Positions 26,101 through 34,746 of a stretch of DNA of 64,000 bases are shown piece after piece. This DNA is from Maribacter_C sp047345145 (GTDB lineage Bacteria > Bacteroidota > Bacteroidia > Flavobacteriales > Flavobacteriaceae). The translations under genes were made by a program, and so were the position numbers. The DNA is taken from positions 124,001 to 188,000 of the forward strand of contig NZ_JBLFER010000003.1 of the NCBI RefSeq assembly GCF_047345145.1, written 5' to 3'. Position 1 is the first letter of the stretch; each line of letters opens with the position of its first letter. The notes under the pieces were generated by a model, which saw only the letters and a list, made by a program, of their open reading frames with translations, ran no database searches and was not told the origin of the DNA.

Positions 26101-28639
26101 AATTCGGTGTTAACCCCAATGAGAAACTCTCTACGGTTTCGATAACATTTAAATCGTTTACCTGGTAGTAGGTATTCAAAAGATTTAGTCGGTCGGTAAA
26201 ATTTAAAACTGATATACCAGCAGAAGCTTTAATATCAGAACTAAGCTTAAAGTTGTAAATAGCAGATGCATCTGCTCTTAAATATTCCGTAAGTCGACTA
26301 CTATTCACTGTGTTATAATTAATTCTTGCGGGGAAAAAAGTTGTGTCCAATGGATTATCAGTATCTGGCTCTGTAAAGGGTTTTCCAGTTCGGTAATTCA
26401 ATCCAATACCAATTTTTAATTTATTGAAGGTATAGGTGCCTGCAAATGTTGCGGTATGTCGAATGTCAAAATTATTAGGAAAAGTTGGAGGAACTACATC
26501 GTCAAAGGTATAGTTGTTTAAATTATAGGCGTAACTAGCCCAAACACTATATTTCGAAGTCTTCTTGTTGATTAAGAATTCAATTCCTTTTACGTCATAT
26601 TTTCCAATTTCACCATCTTCGCTATTGAACTGATTTTGACTTTCGAAACCTTGCGTGGAGGTGTTAATGCCATTTACTTCTTTATAGAATCCTTCTACTC
26701 CAATATAGAAATCTCTTGAGTCATAATTTATACCAAAAGAAACTTGTTTGCTTTTTGTTATTGGAAGATTATCTCCATTGGATAATATCCATCTACGTTT
26801 TTCGATGCCTAGAAAATTTTGTTCAAGATCAATCACCTGATTAGTTGCCTGACTTTTATATTCCCCTAAGATCATCGCCTTTAGCTCTCTGGTAAACGCA
26901 TAATTCAGATTTAGTCTAGGTTCAATTACAAATTCGGTAAAGGTATTGGGGTTATCATAATAGTTTAATCTGGCGCCACCTCTCAAATGTAATTTCTCGT
27001 TCTTAGAGACATACCCTAGTTCTGAGAAAAAAGCATGCATTTTGACAATGTCCTTTACATTTCTACTGAAGGGAGGTAGCGTGACATCGGCAAAATCGGT
27101 AATGCTAGTTTCGGTCAACTGATACCCATTGAGCCAATCTAAATTAGTATTGATTTTAAGGTTTGTATTAAGTCTAAAAGCATTTTCGATAACCGTATTG
27201 CTTTGCGAAAAAATTTGCCGACCAGTTGCGTCAATATTTACTGCATCAAGATTGTAATTTGAATAATAGGTATTCATAAAAGTAGAAAACTTATCTGTCC
27301 ATTTGCTTTCTAGGCTTCCCCCAAATGAATAGTTGGTCTGATCTAACGCGCTGCTCGTGCTGCTGTTTGTGTTTAAGTCAAGTTCACTATAATCTAGAAA
27401 GTTATTCATGTTTATGAAACTAAATCGTAGTTTTTGGTCCGAATTAATGTCATATAAAACCTTTCCTGTAAAATCATAGAAGTAAAAGGTGTCGTCTCTT
27501 TCAACATCAACACTTTGAGAAAGACCATCCCGAACTTGATTGTTCAAAAATGCTTTGGTAAAAAAATTGCTAAAGGTATTTGTGTTTAGAAAATCTGTAA
27601 ATGCTCTCCTACCCGAAAATTGTAATGCTATTTTTTCTCCCAAGGGAATTTGTCCGTGTACATCACCGCTTATTAAATTGAATCCGGCTCCGCCGTAAAA
27701 ATCTTCTGTTAATTCATTATTAGTGCGCATATCAATAATACCACTAACTCCATCGCCATATTGAGCACTTGTTCCGTTTTTAATTAAAGTCACTTTATCA
27801 GTCAAAAATGGATTGAAGGCAGAAATTAAACCAAAGAAATGACCGGATTGGTACATTTTGATGCCATCCCATAAAATAAGGTTTTGATCATTACTTCCTC
27901 CTCTTATATTAATGTCAGATACGGTTTCGTCAATACTTTTGATTCCAGGTAAGGCTTGAACGGTTTGCAGTATATCTGGCTCAATCAGTCCTGGAAGTAT
28001 TCCAAATTCATCAGTATTCATATCGATGCTCGCATCGAATTGCTTTACTAAACCTTTTGTCAAGAATTCAAATACTACGACTTCTTCTAGCTGTTGATAA
28101 AACTGTCCCAACAAAAGTGTTTGACAGGGATCAGAATTTTTTAAACTAGCCGCATCAACAAATAAAGGTTTAAAGCCAATATGCTTAATTTGAATTTTAG
28201 CGTTCGTAGGAATATTATCCAAAGAGAAACTTCCAAGTGAATCTGTTACTACTGCCTTATTCGTCCCGAGAACTTCAACTGTAGCGCCACTAACAGTGTT
28301 TTGCTCAAAATTATCGAGAACAATTCCGCATATAGAAAGAGAATTGATATTTACGATAGTATAGTAACGCTCGTTGAGCTTTTGAATTTGAAGTTTGGTC
28401 TGAATTCTGATGTGATTGAGAATCTCGGCGAGTACTTCTGATTCAGGAATGATAATCTTTACAGATCCAATATCAGCATCCGCATATGAAAATTTAACTT
28501 CGAATTTATTTTCAAGTTGCTGGATGTACGGAATAAGAAAAGTTTCTTCTATCTTCTTTTCTTGGGCATTAGCCACCGAAAAGAGAGAAAGCAGCACTAT
28601 ACATAGGGTTCCTAAAAGTTTACTGCGAGTTCTCGGCAT
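26078..28639 (-). CDS. TonB-dependent outer-membrane receptor with STN and carboxypeptidase-like domains
   Basis: An 853-residue outer-membrane receptor. In order: signal peptide ending SVANAQ; an STN-like signalling domain (about 30-95) typical of receptors that talk to a FecR anti-sigma factor; a carboxypeptidase-regulatory-like domain (about 105-190, GATVEVLGTNKAVVTDSLGS); a plug (about 210-320, with INIRGGSNDQNLILWDGIK); and a 22-strand barrel ending in aromatic NFSFRVKF. Ligand unknown; iron complexes are the usual cargo of such cassettes. Its start lies 20 bases inside the end of fecR, so it is translated from the same transcript. Confidence 0.93.
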   Translation of the reverse strand: MPRTRSKLLGTLCIVLLSLFSVANAQEKKIEETFLIPYIQQLENKFEVKFSYADADIGSVKIIIPESEVLAEILNHIRIQTKLQIQKLNERYYTIVNINSLSICGIVLDNFEQNTVSGATVEVLGTNKAVVTDSLGSFSLDNIPTNAKIQIKHIGFKPLFVDAASLKNSDPCQTLLLGQFYQQLEEVVVFEFLTKGLVKQFDASIDMNTDEFGILPGLIEPDILQTVQALPGIKSIDETVSDINIRGGSNDQNLILWDGIKMYQSGHFFGLISAFNPFLTDKVTLIKNGTSAQYGDGVSGIIDMRTNNELTEDFYGGAGFNLISGDVHGQIPLGEKIALQFSGRRAFTDFLNTNTFSNFFTKAFLNNQVRDGLSQSVDVERDDTFYFYDFTGKVLYDINSDQKLRFSFINMNNFLDYSELDLNTNSSTSSALDQTNYSFGGSLESKWTDKFSTFMNTYYSNYNLDAVNIDATGRQIFSQSNTVIENAFRLNTNLKINTNLDWLNGYQLTETSITDFADVTLPPFSRNVKDIVKMHAFFSELGYVSKNEKLHLRGGARLNYYDNPNTFTEFVIEPRLNLNYAFTRELKAMILGEYKSQATNQVIDLEQNFLGIEKRRWILSNGDNLPITKSKQVSFGINYDSRDFYIGVEGFYKEVNGINTSTQGFESQNQFNSEDGEIGKYDVKGIEFLINKKTSKYSVWASYAYNLNNYTFDDVVPPTFPNNFDIRHTATFAGTYTFNKLKIGIGLNYRTGKPFTEPDTDNPLDTTFFPARINYNTVNSSRLTEYLRADASAIYNFKLSSDIKASAGISVLNFTDRLNLLNTYYQVNDLNVIETVESFSLGLTPNFSFRVKF

Positions 28640-29531
28640 AGAAGAGCACTTTGTTGCCCTCTAATTTAAACTTTATTCGGGAAGGCGTACTAATACTTTT
28701 TAACGCCAAATTAGCATCTGTATTGCTAAATGAACCCGTGTAGAGTAGGTTAGTGTCAATATTTTTGGTTTCAACAATGATGTTGTGCTGTCTTTGAAAT
28801 TCGTCAAGAACATATTTCAGAGGAATACTTTTGAAGGTACTCTCTTTATTGATCCAAGAAGGGGTTGTGGTATTTTGAACCTGATCTGATATAACTTCTC
28901 CTTTAATAGCAACAAATGAATTACCTGCTGGGAGTTTTGTTTCTTTACCATTGAATGAAACGCTAACCAAACCTTCATAACAGGTAACTTCGAAGAAATC
29001 TTTTCTATTCTCAACGTTAAACTGCGTTCCTAAAACGGTAACATCACCAGAGGCCGTAGCAACTGTAAAACGCTTCCCTTTGGCTACTTTGAAAAAGGCT
29101 TCACCTTCTAACTTTACATTTCTGTTAGTATCCCATTTCTTTTCACTATACGTGACCTTAGAATCTGCGTTTAGGATGACCTTTGAATTGTCGGGTAGCA
29201 CAATTTCTTTATTCTCTGCATAATCGGTGGAAATAGCTTCTCCTAAAGAATTTACATAGAAATAAGTTCCGGTGAGTAAAATGGCTGCAGCGGCAGCTAC
29301 TCTTAGGAATCTTTTAAAAGGGCTCAATTGAACAACTTTAGGGTCATTGAGAACACGTTTATTCTTCAATGCTACTAAAGCATCATCAGCATTAAAATCG
29401 GGGGACTCTAAAGCATTTGAGGCATCAACAATTTTCTGATAAGCAGTATACTCATCGGAATTCTTAAATTCCGCAAGTTCTGTCTCAGAAAGCTCATTGT
29501 TCAGCCATTTTGCTAAATAATTTTCTTGCAT
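28620..29531 (-). CDS. FecR family anti-sigma factor
   Basis: Membrane-spanning regulator that holds the ECF sigma factor and relays the state of the TonB receptor. The 303-residue product has a cytoplasmic N-terminus (about 1-85), one transmembrane segment (about 92-112, LRVAAAAAILLTGTYFYV), a periplasmic FecR domain (about 120-210, ATASGDVTVLGTQFNVE) and a C-terminal DUF4974 domain (STN-contacting). It is downstream of the sigma gene and upstream of the receptor. An ECF-type promoter lies directly upstream. Confidence 0.93.
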   Translation of the reverse strand: MQENYLAKWLNNELSETELAEFKNSDEYTAYQKIVDASNALESPDFNADDALVALKNKRVLNDPKVVQLSPFKRFLRVAAAAAILLTGTYFYVNSLGEAISTDYAENKEIVLPDNSKVILNADSKVTYSEKKWDTNRNVKLEGEAFFKVAKGKRFTVATASGDVTVLGTQFNVENRKDFFEVTCYEGLVSVSFNGKETKLPAGNSFVAIKGEVISDQVQNTTTPSWINKESTFKSIPLKYVLDEFQRQHNIIVETKNIDTNLLYTGSFSNTDANLALKSISTPSRIKFKLEGNKVLFYAENSQ

Positions 29532-29553
29532 GATTTCTATCTTACTAGCTTAA

Positions 29554-29583
29554 TAACAACTCATTATGAAAAAACCCTACTTT
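29554..29583 (-). promoter_or_regulatory. putative ECF-sigma promoter of the fecR-receptor operon
   Basis: Read on the minus strand, the element starts AAAGTAGGGT and ends TGAGTTGTTA 20 bases later. It aligns without gaps to the element at 30270-30299 on the plus strand (identical first ten bases, 25 of 30 overall). It lies 23 bases before the fecR start. The pairing suggests recognition by the adjacent ECF sigma factor (inference). Confidence 0.65.
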
Positions 29584-29590
29584 AATATTA

Positions 29591-29615
29591 AATTCCAAAT
29601 TCCAAATTCCAAATT
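29591..29615 (+). repeat. short tandem repeat, unit AATTCCA
   Basis: About 3.5 direct copies of a 7-base unit AATTCCA lie between the sigma and fecR genes. An inverted copy (TAATTGGAATTTGG, about 29651-29664) follows. Confidence 0.8.
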
Positions 29616-29684
29616 GGTAATCTTATTTGCGAAACAATATCCAACAATTCTAATTGGAATTTGGTACTTATAATTTGGTTTTTT

Positions 29685-29708
29685 CATCAAGATGAAAAAA
29701 TCTTGATG
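29685..29708 (-). other. hairpin downstream of the sigma gene
   Basis: A perfect 9-bp inverted repeat, CATCAAGAT (29685-29693) and ATCTTGATG (29700-29708), with a six-base loop, lies just past the stop of the minus-strand sigma gene. There is no U-tract in the minus direction, so it may be an attenuator or an mRNA-end stabiliser between sigma and fecR. Confidence 0.5.
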
Positions 29709-29712
29709 AAAA

Positions 29713-30243
29713 CTATATTCCTTCTATTTTTTCTCGCAATGTTTTCAAAGCCAAATGCATTCGTTTTTCGATGGCTTTTAAACTAACTCCTTCCATTTCA
29801 GCAATTTCCTTATATTTTTTTCCATCTATGCGATTTAATAGAAAGGTTATTCGCTGGTTTTCTGGTAAATCATTCAGAGCTTTATCTAGTTTGGTTTTAA
29901 ACTCACTTTCCTCCATCAAATATTCAGGGGTCTCATGAGTTGTCTTTAGAGTTTTGTCGGCATACTTCAAACGCACCTTTTCGGCCTTAATAACATTTAG
30001 GTACAAATTGTTGGCAACTGTATAGACGTATGATTTTGCTTTTTCTGGAGAAACCTTAGCGCAGTTTTCCCATAACTTTACAAATGCCTCTTGTACAGCA
30101 TCATACGACTTTTCTTCATTGCCAAACTTATAATATATGTAATTAAATACCGTTTTAGAATTAGTCTTGAAGATATTGCTAAAGACCTGCTCATCGCAGA
30201 CAGTATCGTTATTTTTGGTTTCCAAAGAGCTGGTTTTTGTCAA
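29713..30243 (-). CDS. RNA polymerase ECF sigma factor (Bacteroidota FecI-like)
   Basis: A 176-residue ECF sigma factor. Region 2 is around residues 30-70 (SKTVFNYIYYKFGNEEKSYD, AVQEAFVKLWEN) and region 4 around 125-165 (LPENQRITFLLNRIDGKKYK, AEMEGVSLKAIEKRM). It is expected to transcribe the fecR-receptor operon when the receptor signals. The start is TTG at 30243; there is no ATG in the N-terminal part and an in-frame stop lies just upstream. A TATCTTTG box overlaps this start, so a slightly later TTG (30225) is possible. Confidence 0.92.
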   Translation of the reverse strand: MTKTSSLETKNNDTVCDEQVFSNIFKTNSKTVFNYIYYKFGNEEKSYDAVQEAFVKLWENCAKVSPEKAKSYVYTVANNLYLNVIKAEKVRLKYADKTLKTTHETPEYLMEESEFKTKLDKALNDLPENQRITFLLNRIDGKKYKEIAEMEGVSLKAIEKRMHLALKTLREKIEGI

Positions 30244-30269
30244 AGATATTTAGAAAAAAATTAAAACCG

Positions 30270-30299
30270 AAAGTAGGGTCTTTTTAAAATGAATTGTTT
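30270..30299 (+). promoter_or_regulatory. putative ECF-sigma promoter of the repeat lipoprotein gene
   Basis: Begins AAAGTAGGGT and ends TGAATTGTTT with the same 30-base spacing as the element before fecR. It lies 36 bases before the lipoprotein start at 30336. A GGTCTT/AAGACC inverted repeat (30277-30282 and 30301-30306) overlaps it. Confidence 0.65.
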
Positions 30300-30335
30300 T
30301 AAGACCATAATTAACAAACAAAATTCCAAATCGTT

Positions 30336-31718
30336 ATGAAAAAGTTTTTGAATTTCGCGTCCTATGCAATCCTACTTGCATTCGCACTAAGTTTTACTTC
30401 TTGTTCTGATGAAGAACCTTTGGATCTTCAATTAGATGATAAACAGACTCTTACAGCTAGTTCGGCAACATCGAAGTTGATCGAAAATACAGTTTCCAAT
30501 GATGGGTCACATGACAATATAGTTGATGGTTCGAGTTGTTTTGATATTCGTTTTCCATATACTGTTATGGTAAACGGACTTGAAATCACAATTGATTCTG
30601 AAGATGATTTAGAAATTATCGAAGAATTGTTTGATGCTCTCGACAGCGATGATGATGTTCTAGACATTATTTTTCCAATCACCATTACAATGGCTGATTA
30701 TTCTGAAATCACTATTAACAATATTGCAGATTTAAGAGAAATTGCCGCTAAATGTATTGAAGGTGGCGATGATGATGATATAGAATGTATTGATGTAATT
30801 TACCCGGTAACACTTTTTACATTTAACCCTAACCTTGAACAAACAGGTTCGGTTACAGTGAATAGTGATAAAGAAATGAGACGTTTTTTCGCTGGTCTTA
30901 ATGAAACGGATCTTATTAGTATCGAATTTCCTGTAATGTTCGAAATGTTTGACGGTACTAAAGTAAGTGTAAATAACAATACCGAATTAGCAGATGCTAT
31001 GGAACGTGCTAAAAATGCTTGTGATGAAGATGATGATAATGATCATAATGATGATGATTTTACTGAAGAGCGTTTGGATAATTTACTAGTTGAATGCCCT
31101 TGGATAGTCAAGGAAATCAAAAGATACGATCAAAATAATACAGATCAATATGCCGACTATGCTTTGAATTTTAAAGAAGATGGAACTGTTACGGCTAGAG
31201 ATAGAGAAGGTAATATGCTGACAGGAGAATGGGAAACCAAAGTGAGTGATTACCGAGTGAAGTTGACTTTAAACTTTGAATTCTTGGAGGATTTTAACCT
31301 AGAATGGTTTGTTTATGAAATCGATGAGGATAGAATTAAACTATATATCGTAGGTGCAGACGGAGATAAACTTATCTTAAAAAGAGCTTGTGAAGAACCA
31401 ATGGTAGAATGCACTGAGGCTTTTATAAAAGAAACATTACTTGATGATTGTGTTTGGGCAGTTTCTGATGGGAATAATGAGTTTTTAGATGATTTTAGAA
31501 TGGATTTTACAAGTATGAACATTCATGTAAGAAATCCAAATGAAACTGTTGTTGATGAAGGAAATTGGGAAATTTCTGGAACGGTCATCACCTTCAATAA
31601 CTTAAGTATGGAAATGGCCAATTACATTGGCGATTGGGAGATCATCGAATGCAGTGCAGTTCGTTTTAAAATGAAAAGAGGAGAAGAATATTTGGTGGTC
31701 GAAAAAGACTGCGAATAG
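30336..31718 (+). CDS. acidic lipoprotein with four internal repeats and two lipocalin-like domains
   Basis: I do not recognise a named family. The 460-residue product has an SPII signal (ALSFTSC, lipidated Cys23). Four repeats of about 40 residues follow, each with a core [IV]x[FY]P: IRFP at 71, IIFP at 111, VIYP at 154 and IEFP at 196, then a turn with [ND][ND] and an acidic helix. Two C-terminal domains (about 245-350 and 365-460), starting LLVECPWIVKEI and LLDDCVWAVSD, look lipocalin-like. Asp/Glu clusters (GGDDDD, DEDDDNDHNDDD) suggest cation binding. It is divergent from the ECF sigma gene and preceded by the putative ECF promoter, so it may be part of that regulon. Confidence 0.85.
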   Translation: MKKFLNFASYAILLAFALSFTSCSDEEPLDLQLDDKQTLTASSATSKLIENTVSNDGSHDNIVDGSSCFDIRFPYTVMVNGLEITIDSEDDLEIIEELFDALDSDDDVLDIIFPITITMADYSEITINNIADLREIAAKCIEGGDDDDIECIDVIYPVTLFTFNPNLEQTGSVTVNSDKEMRRFFAGLNETDLISIEFPVMFEMFDGTKVSVNNNTELADAMERAKNACDEDDDNDHNDDDFTEERLDNLLVECPWIVKEIKRYDQNNTDQYADYALNFKEDGTVTARDREGNMLTGEWETKVSDYRVKLTLNFEFLEDFNLEWFVYEIDEDRIKLYIVGADGDKLILKRACEEPMVECTEAFIKETLLDDCVWAVSDGNNEFLDDFRMDFTSMNIHVRNPNETVVDEGNWEISGTVITFNNLSMEMANYIGDWEIIECSAVRFKMKRGEEYLVVEKDCE

Positions 31719-31763
31719 ACATGTTGTACTCTTTTCTAAAAACTATTTAAGACGTTAGAAACT

Positions 31764-32216
31764 ATGAAAACTAATTTTTTTAATCTTTTAGGGCTGTTTA
31801 TTGTTATGCTGTTTATGGCCTGTGATAAAGAAACGATAGACGATCAGGTTACTTCAGCTGATGTATCTGAGATCAAACTGATGATAATTGATGGCGAGTG
31901 GAAAGTTACAAGGTATTTTGATGATATAGATGAAACCAGTAACTATACCGGATTTGTCTTTGATTTTGGTCAAGACGGTGTTTTAGGCGCATCAAATGGC
32001 AATATTGCATCCTCTGGTTCCTGGTCTATAGATTTTGATTCTAGTAACGATAGTGAAAGTGATGTTGATTTTAATATTTTTTTCACGAATCCAGATGTTT
32101 TAGAAGAGTTGACAGAAGACTGGGACATTGTTTCCTATTCTGATACCAAAATTGAGTTGAAAGATGTTAGCGGCGGAGATGGTAGCTTGAACTTTCTGAC
32201 TCTGGAAAAGATTTAA
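31764..32216 (+). CDS. small lipocalin-like lipoprotein
   Basis: A 150-residue lipoprotein with signal ending LFMAC (Cys20). The mature part resembles the lipocalin-like domains of the preceding lipoprotein: GEWKVTRYFDDIDE, FDFGQDGVLGAS, GSWSIDF, DIVSYSDTKIELKD. It lies 46 bases after that gene, same strand, so it is probably co-expressed and possibly derived from a duplicated domain. Role unknown. Confidence 0.82.
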   Translation: MKTNFFNLLGLFIVMLFMACDKETIDDQVTSADVSEIKLMIIDGEWKVTRYFDDIDETSNYTGFVFDFGQDGVLGASNGNIASSGSWSIDFDSSNDSESDVDFNIFFTNPDVLEELTEDWDIVSYSDTKIELKDVSGGDGSLNFLTLEKI

Positions 32217-32250
32217 TATTCTTTACCTTTTTTGCCCCACATTTCTTAAA

Positions 32251-32280
32251 GAGCATCCGTCGTCAGATGGGTGCTTTTTA
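32251..32280 (+). terminator. probable terminator after the lipoprotein pair
   Basis: AGCATCC pairs with GGGTGCT (one G-T) around a 10-base loop and is followed by TTTTT. It lies 35 bases after the stop at 32216. Confidence 0.65.
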
Positions 32281-32328
32281 CTTTTAATATTTTTCGCGAC
32301 ATACCTATACCATTCACGTTGTAATTCT

Positions 32329-32336
32329 TAAATTTG
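32329..32336 (+). promoter_or_regulatory. putative ffh promoter, -7 element
   Basis: TAAATTTG matches TAnnTTTG and lies 24 bases before the ffh ATG. A -33 box is not clear. Confidence 0.45.
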
Positions 32337-32360
32337 CCTTTCTTCAAAAGTTAGTAGACG

Positions 32361-33698
32361 ATGTTTGATAATTTAAGTGAAAAGCTAGATAAAGCCTTAC
32401 ATGTTCTAAAAGGACATGGGCAAATTACTGAGATTAATGTTGCAGAAACTACCAAAGAAGTCCGTAGGGCCTTGTTAGATGCTGACGTTAATTTTAAAAT
32501 AGCAAAAGAGTTTACCAATCGTGTAAAGGAAAGAGCTTTAGGTCAAAATGTATTGACCACCTTACAGCCAGGTCAATTGATGGTGAAGATTGTCAAGGAT
32601 GAGCTAACCGCTTTGATGGGTGGTGAATCTGAAGGAATTAACCTTTCTGGAAACCCCTCTATAATTTTAATGTCCGGACTTCAGGGTTCAGGTAAGACCA
32701 CTTTTTCCGGAAAGTTGGCAAATTACTTAAAGACAAAGAAAACTAAAAAACCTCTATTGGTCGCTTGTGATGTATATCGCCCAGCAGCGATTGATCAATT
32801 GCATGTAGTCGGTGAACAGATTGGTGTTGAGGTGTATTCTGATCGAGAAAATAATGATCCGGTTTCAATTTCGAAAGCTGCTATTGCATATGCGAAGTCC
32901 AACGGGCATAATGTTGTTATAATTGATACCGCTGGTCGTTTGGCGGTTGATGAAAAGATGATGGATGAAATTTCCAACATCCATAAAGCGATACAACCAC
33001 AAGAGACTTTGTTTGTTGTTGATTCTATGACAGGTCAAGATGCAGTGAATACAGCAAAGGCCTTCAATGATATTCTAAATTTTGATGGAGTTATTCTAAC
33101 AAAATTGGATGGTGATACCCGAGGTGGTGCGGCTATTTCAATTAAATCTGTTGTAGATAAGCCCATAAAATTTATTGGTACCGGTGAGAAGATGGAGGCT
33201 ATTGATGTCTTCTATCCCGATCGTATGGCAGATCGTATTTTGGGAATGGGTGATGTTATTTCCTTGGTTGAAAGAGCTCAAGATCAATTTGATGAAGAGG
33301 AAGCACGGAAAATCCAAAAGAAAATTGCCAAGAACAAATTCGGATTTGATGACTTCCTGTCTCAAATACAGCAGATCAAAAAGATGGGTAACATCAAAGA
33401 TTTGATGGGAATGATTCCAGGGGCGGGTAAAGCCCTAAAAGGTTTAGATATCGATGACGATGCTTTCAAACATATCGAGGCTATTATTCATTCAATGACC
33501 CCTGACGAGCGTTCTACACCGGCCAAACTAAATGCAAGTCGTAAAAAGAGAATTGCGAAAGGTGCCGGTCGTGATGTCCAAGAAGTAAATCAACTCTTAA
33601 AGCAGTTTGATCAAATGAGTAAAATGATGAAGATGATGCAAGGTGGAGGAGGAAAGCGAATGATGCAGATGATGGGCGGCATGAAAGGGATGAAATAA
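32361..33698 (+). CDS. ffh: signal recognition particle protein Ffh
   Basis: SRP54-type GTPase that delivers membrane proteins to SecYEG with 4.5S RNA and FtsY. The 445-residue product has the N domain, the G domain with P-loop GLQGSGKTTFSGKL, the DTAGR motif and TKLDGDTRGGAA, and a methionine-rich M domain ending in a run of Met/Gly (MMQMMGGMKGMK). Normal length. Monocistronic by spacing. Confidence 0.98.
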   Translation: MFDNLSEKLDKALHVLKGHGQITEINVAETTKEVRRALLDADVNFKIAKEFTNRVKERALGQNVLTTLQPGQLMVKIVKDELTALMGGESEGINLSGNPSIILMSGLQGSGKTTFSGKLANYLKTKKTKKPLLVACDVYRPAAIDQLHVVGEQIGVEVYSDRENNDPVSISKAAIAYAKSNGHNVVIIDTAGRLAVDEKMMDEISNIHKAIQPQETLFVVDSMTGQDAVNTAKAFNDILNFDGVILTKLDGDTRGGAAISIKSVVDKPIKFIGTGEKMEAIDVFYPDRMADRILGMGDVISLVERAQDQFDEEEARKIQKKIAKNKFGFDDFLSQIQQIKKMGNIKDLMGMIPGAGKALKGLDIDDDAFKHIEAIIHSMTPDERSTPAKLNASRKKRIAKGAGRDVQEVNQLLKQFDQMSKMMKMMQGGGGKRMMQMMGGMKGMK

Positions 33699-33701
33699 TT
33701 T

Positions 33702-33731
33702 TGCTAGATGCTAGATGCTAGATGCTAGATG
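33702..33731 (+). repeat. tandem repeat, unit TGCTAGA
   Basis: Four perfect head-to-tail copies of the 7-base unit TGCTAGA plus two bases, immediately after the ffh stop and about 90 bases before folD. Confidence 0.9.
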
Positions 33732-33819
33732 TGCAAAGAGTATATGGAATTATAATTTCAGTTGTATTTGAAGTGAGATAGACTACCATCTGCAACTGCC
33801 AACAGAATATTTAGAGAAT

Positions 33820-34704
33820 ATGGAAATACTGGACGGAAAAAAAATAGCTAACGACATAAAGGCCGAAATCAAAGCTGAAGTTGATAAAATGAAGGAGAAG
33901 GGAGAAAAGGTTCCTCATTTGGCGGCTGTTTTGGTCGGAAATGATGGAGCTAGTTTGACCTATGTTGGTAGTAAAGTCCGGTCATGTCAACGTATTGGTT
34001 TTGAATCCACTTTGGTGCAAATGCCCAATACCACAAGTGAGGTCGAATTACTTAAGAAAATAGAAGAGTTAAATGCAAATGATCATATTGATGGGTTTAT
34101 AGTACAATTACCATTACCTCCTCAAATTGATACGCAAAAAGTATTGCTAGCCGTAAACCCTGATAAGGATGTAGATGGATTTCACCCAATGAACTTTGGT
34201 AAAATGGCTTTGGATATGAGCACTTTTATACCAGCTACCCCCTTTGGAATTTTAGAGCTTCTAGATCGTTATCAAGTAGAAACGCAAGGCAAACATACTG
34301 TAGTTATTGGAAGAAGCCATATTGTAGGGCGACCTATGAGCATTTTGATGGGAAGAAAAGGGTTCCCAGGTAATTCTACAGTTACTCTTACTCATAGTAG
34401 AACAAAAAACCTCAGTCAGATCACTACTCAAGCTGATATTATCATTTCGGCCTTAGGTGTACCGAATTTTTTAAAGGCGGAAATGGTCAAAGATGATGTG
34501 GTAATTATTGATGTGGGTATTACAAGAGTACCCGATGAAACAAAAGAAAAAGGCTATTATATTACTGGTGATGTCGATTTTGAAAATGTAAGTAAGAAAG
34601 CAGCTTATATTACTCCAGTTCCCGGTGGAGTGGGTCCTATGACTATTGCAATGCTATTGAAAAATACATTGCTTGCAAGAGAAAGACACAGAAGCAGAGA
34701 ATAG
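33820..34704 (+). CDS. folD: bifunctional methylene-THF dehydrogenase / methenyl-THF cyclohydrolase
   Basis: Interconverts methylene-, methenyl- and 10-formyl-tetrahydrofolate for purine and methionine synthesis. The 294-residue product contains the catalytic Tyr/Lys segment LTYVGSKVRSCQRIG, the signature HIDGFIVQLPLPPQID, and VVIGRSHIVGRPMSILM plus PVPGGVGPMTIAMLL. Normal length. A bidirectional terminator follows. Confidence 0.97.
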   Translation: MEILDGKKIANDIKAEIKAEVDKMKEKGEKVPHLAAVLVGNDGASLTYVGSKVRSCQRIGFESTLVQMPNTTSEVELLKKIEELNANDHIDGFIVQLPLPPQIDTQKVLLAVNPDKDVDGFHPMNFGKMALDMSTFIPATPFGILELLDRYQVETQGKHTVVIGRSHIVGRPMSILMGRKGFPGNSTVTLTHSRTKNLSQITTQADIIISALGVPNFLKAEMVKDDVVIIDVGITRVPDETKEKGYYITGDVDFENVSKKAAYITPVPGGVGPMTIAMLLKNTLLARERHRSRE

Positions 34705-34714
34705 TAATATGTAT

Positions 34715-34743
34715 AAAAAAGCCCTCAACACGAGGGCTTTTTT
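34715..34743 (+). terminator. bidirectional terminator between folD and a small lipoprotein gene
   Basis: AAAAAAGCCCTC / GAGGGCTTTTTT stem with loop AACAC. It has A-tracts on one side and T-tracts on the other, so it can stop folD (plus) and the convergent small lipoprotein gene (minus, stop at 34747). Confidence 0.9.
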
Positions 34744-34746
34744 ATG

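Noticed and set aside
29591..29615. Possible CRISPR-like direct repeats
   Set aside because: Seven-base units without spacers; a simple tandem repeat. No CRISPR array or cas gene was seen anywhere in the window.
26078..32216. SusC/SusD-type glycan uptake locus
   Set aside because: The receptor has an STN domain and FecR/ECF partners but there is no SusD-like lipoprotein; the divergent lipoproteins do not resemble SusD.
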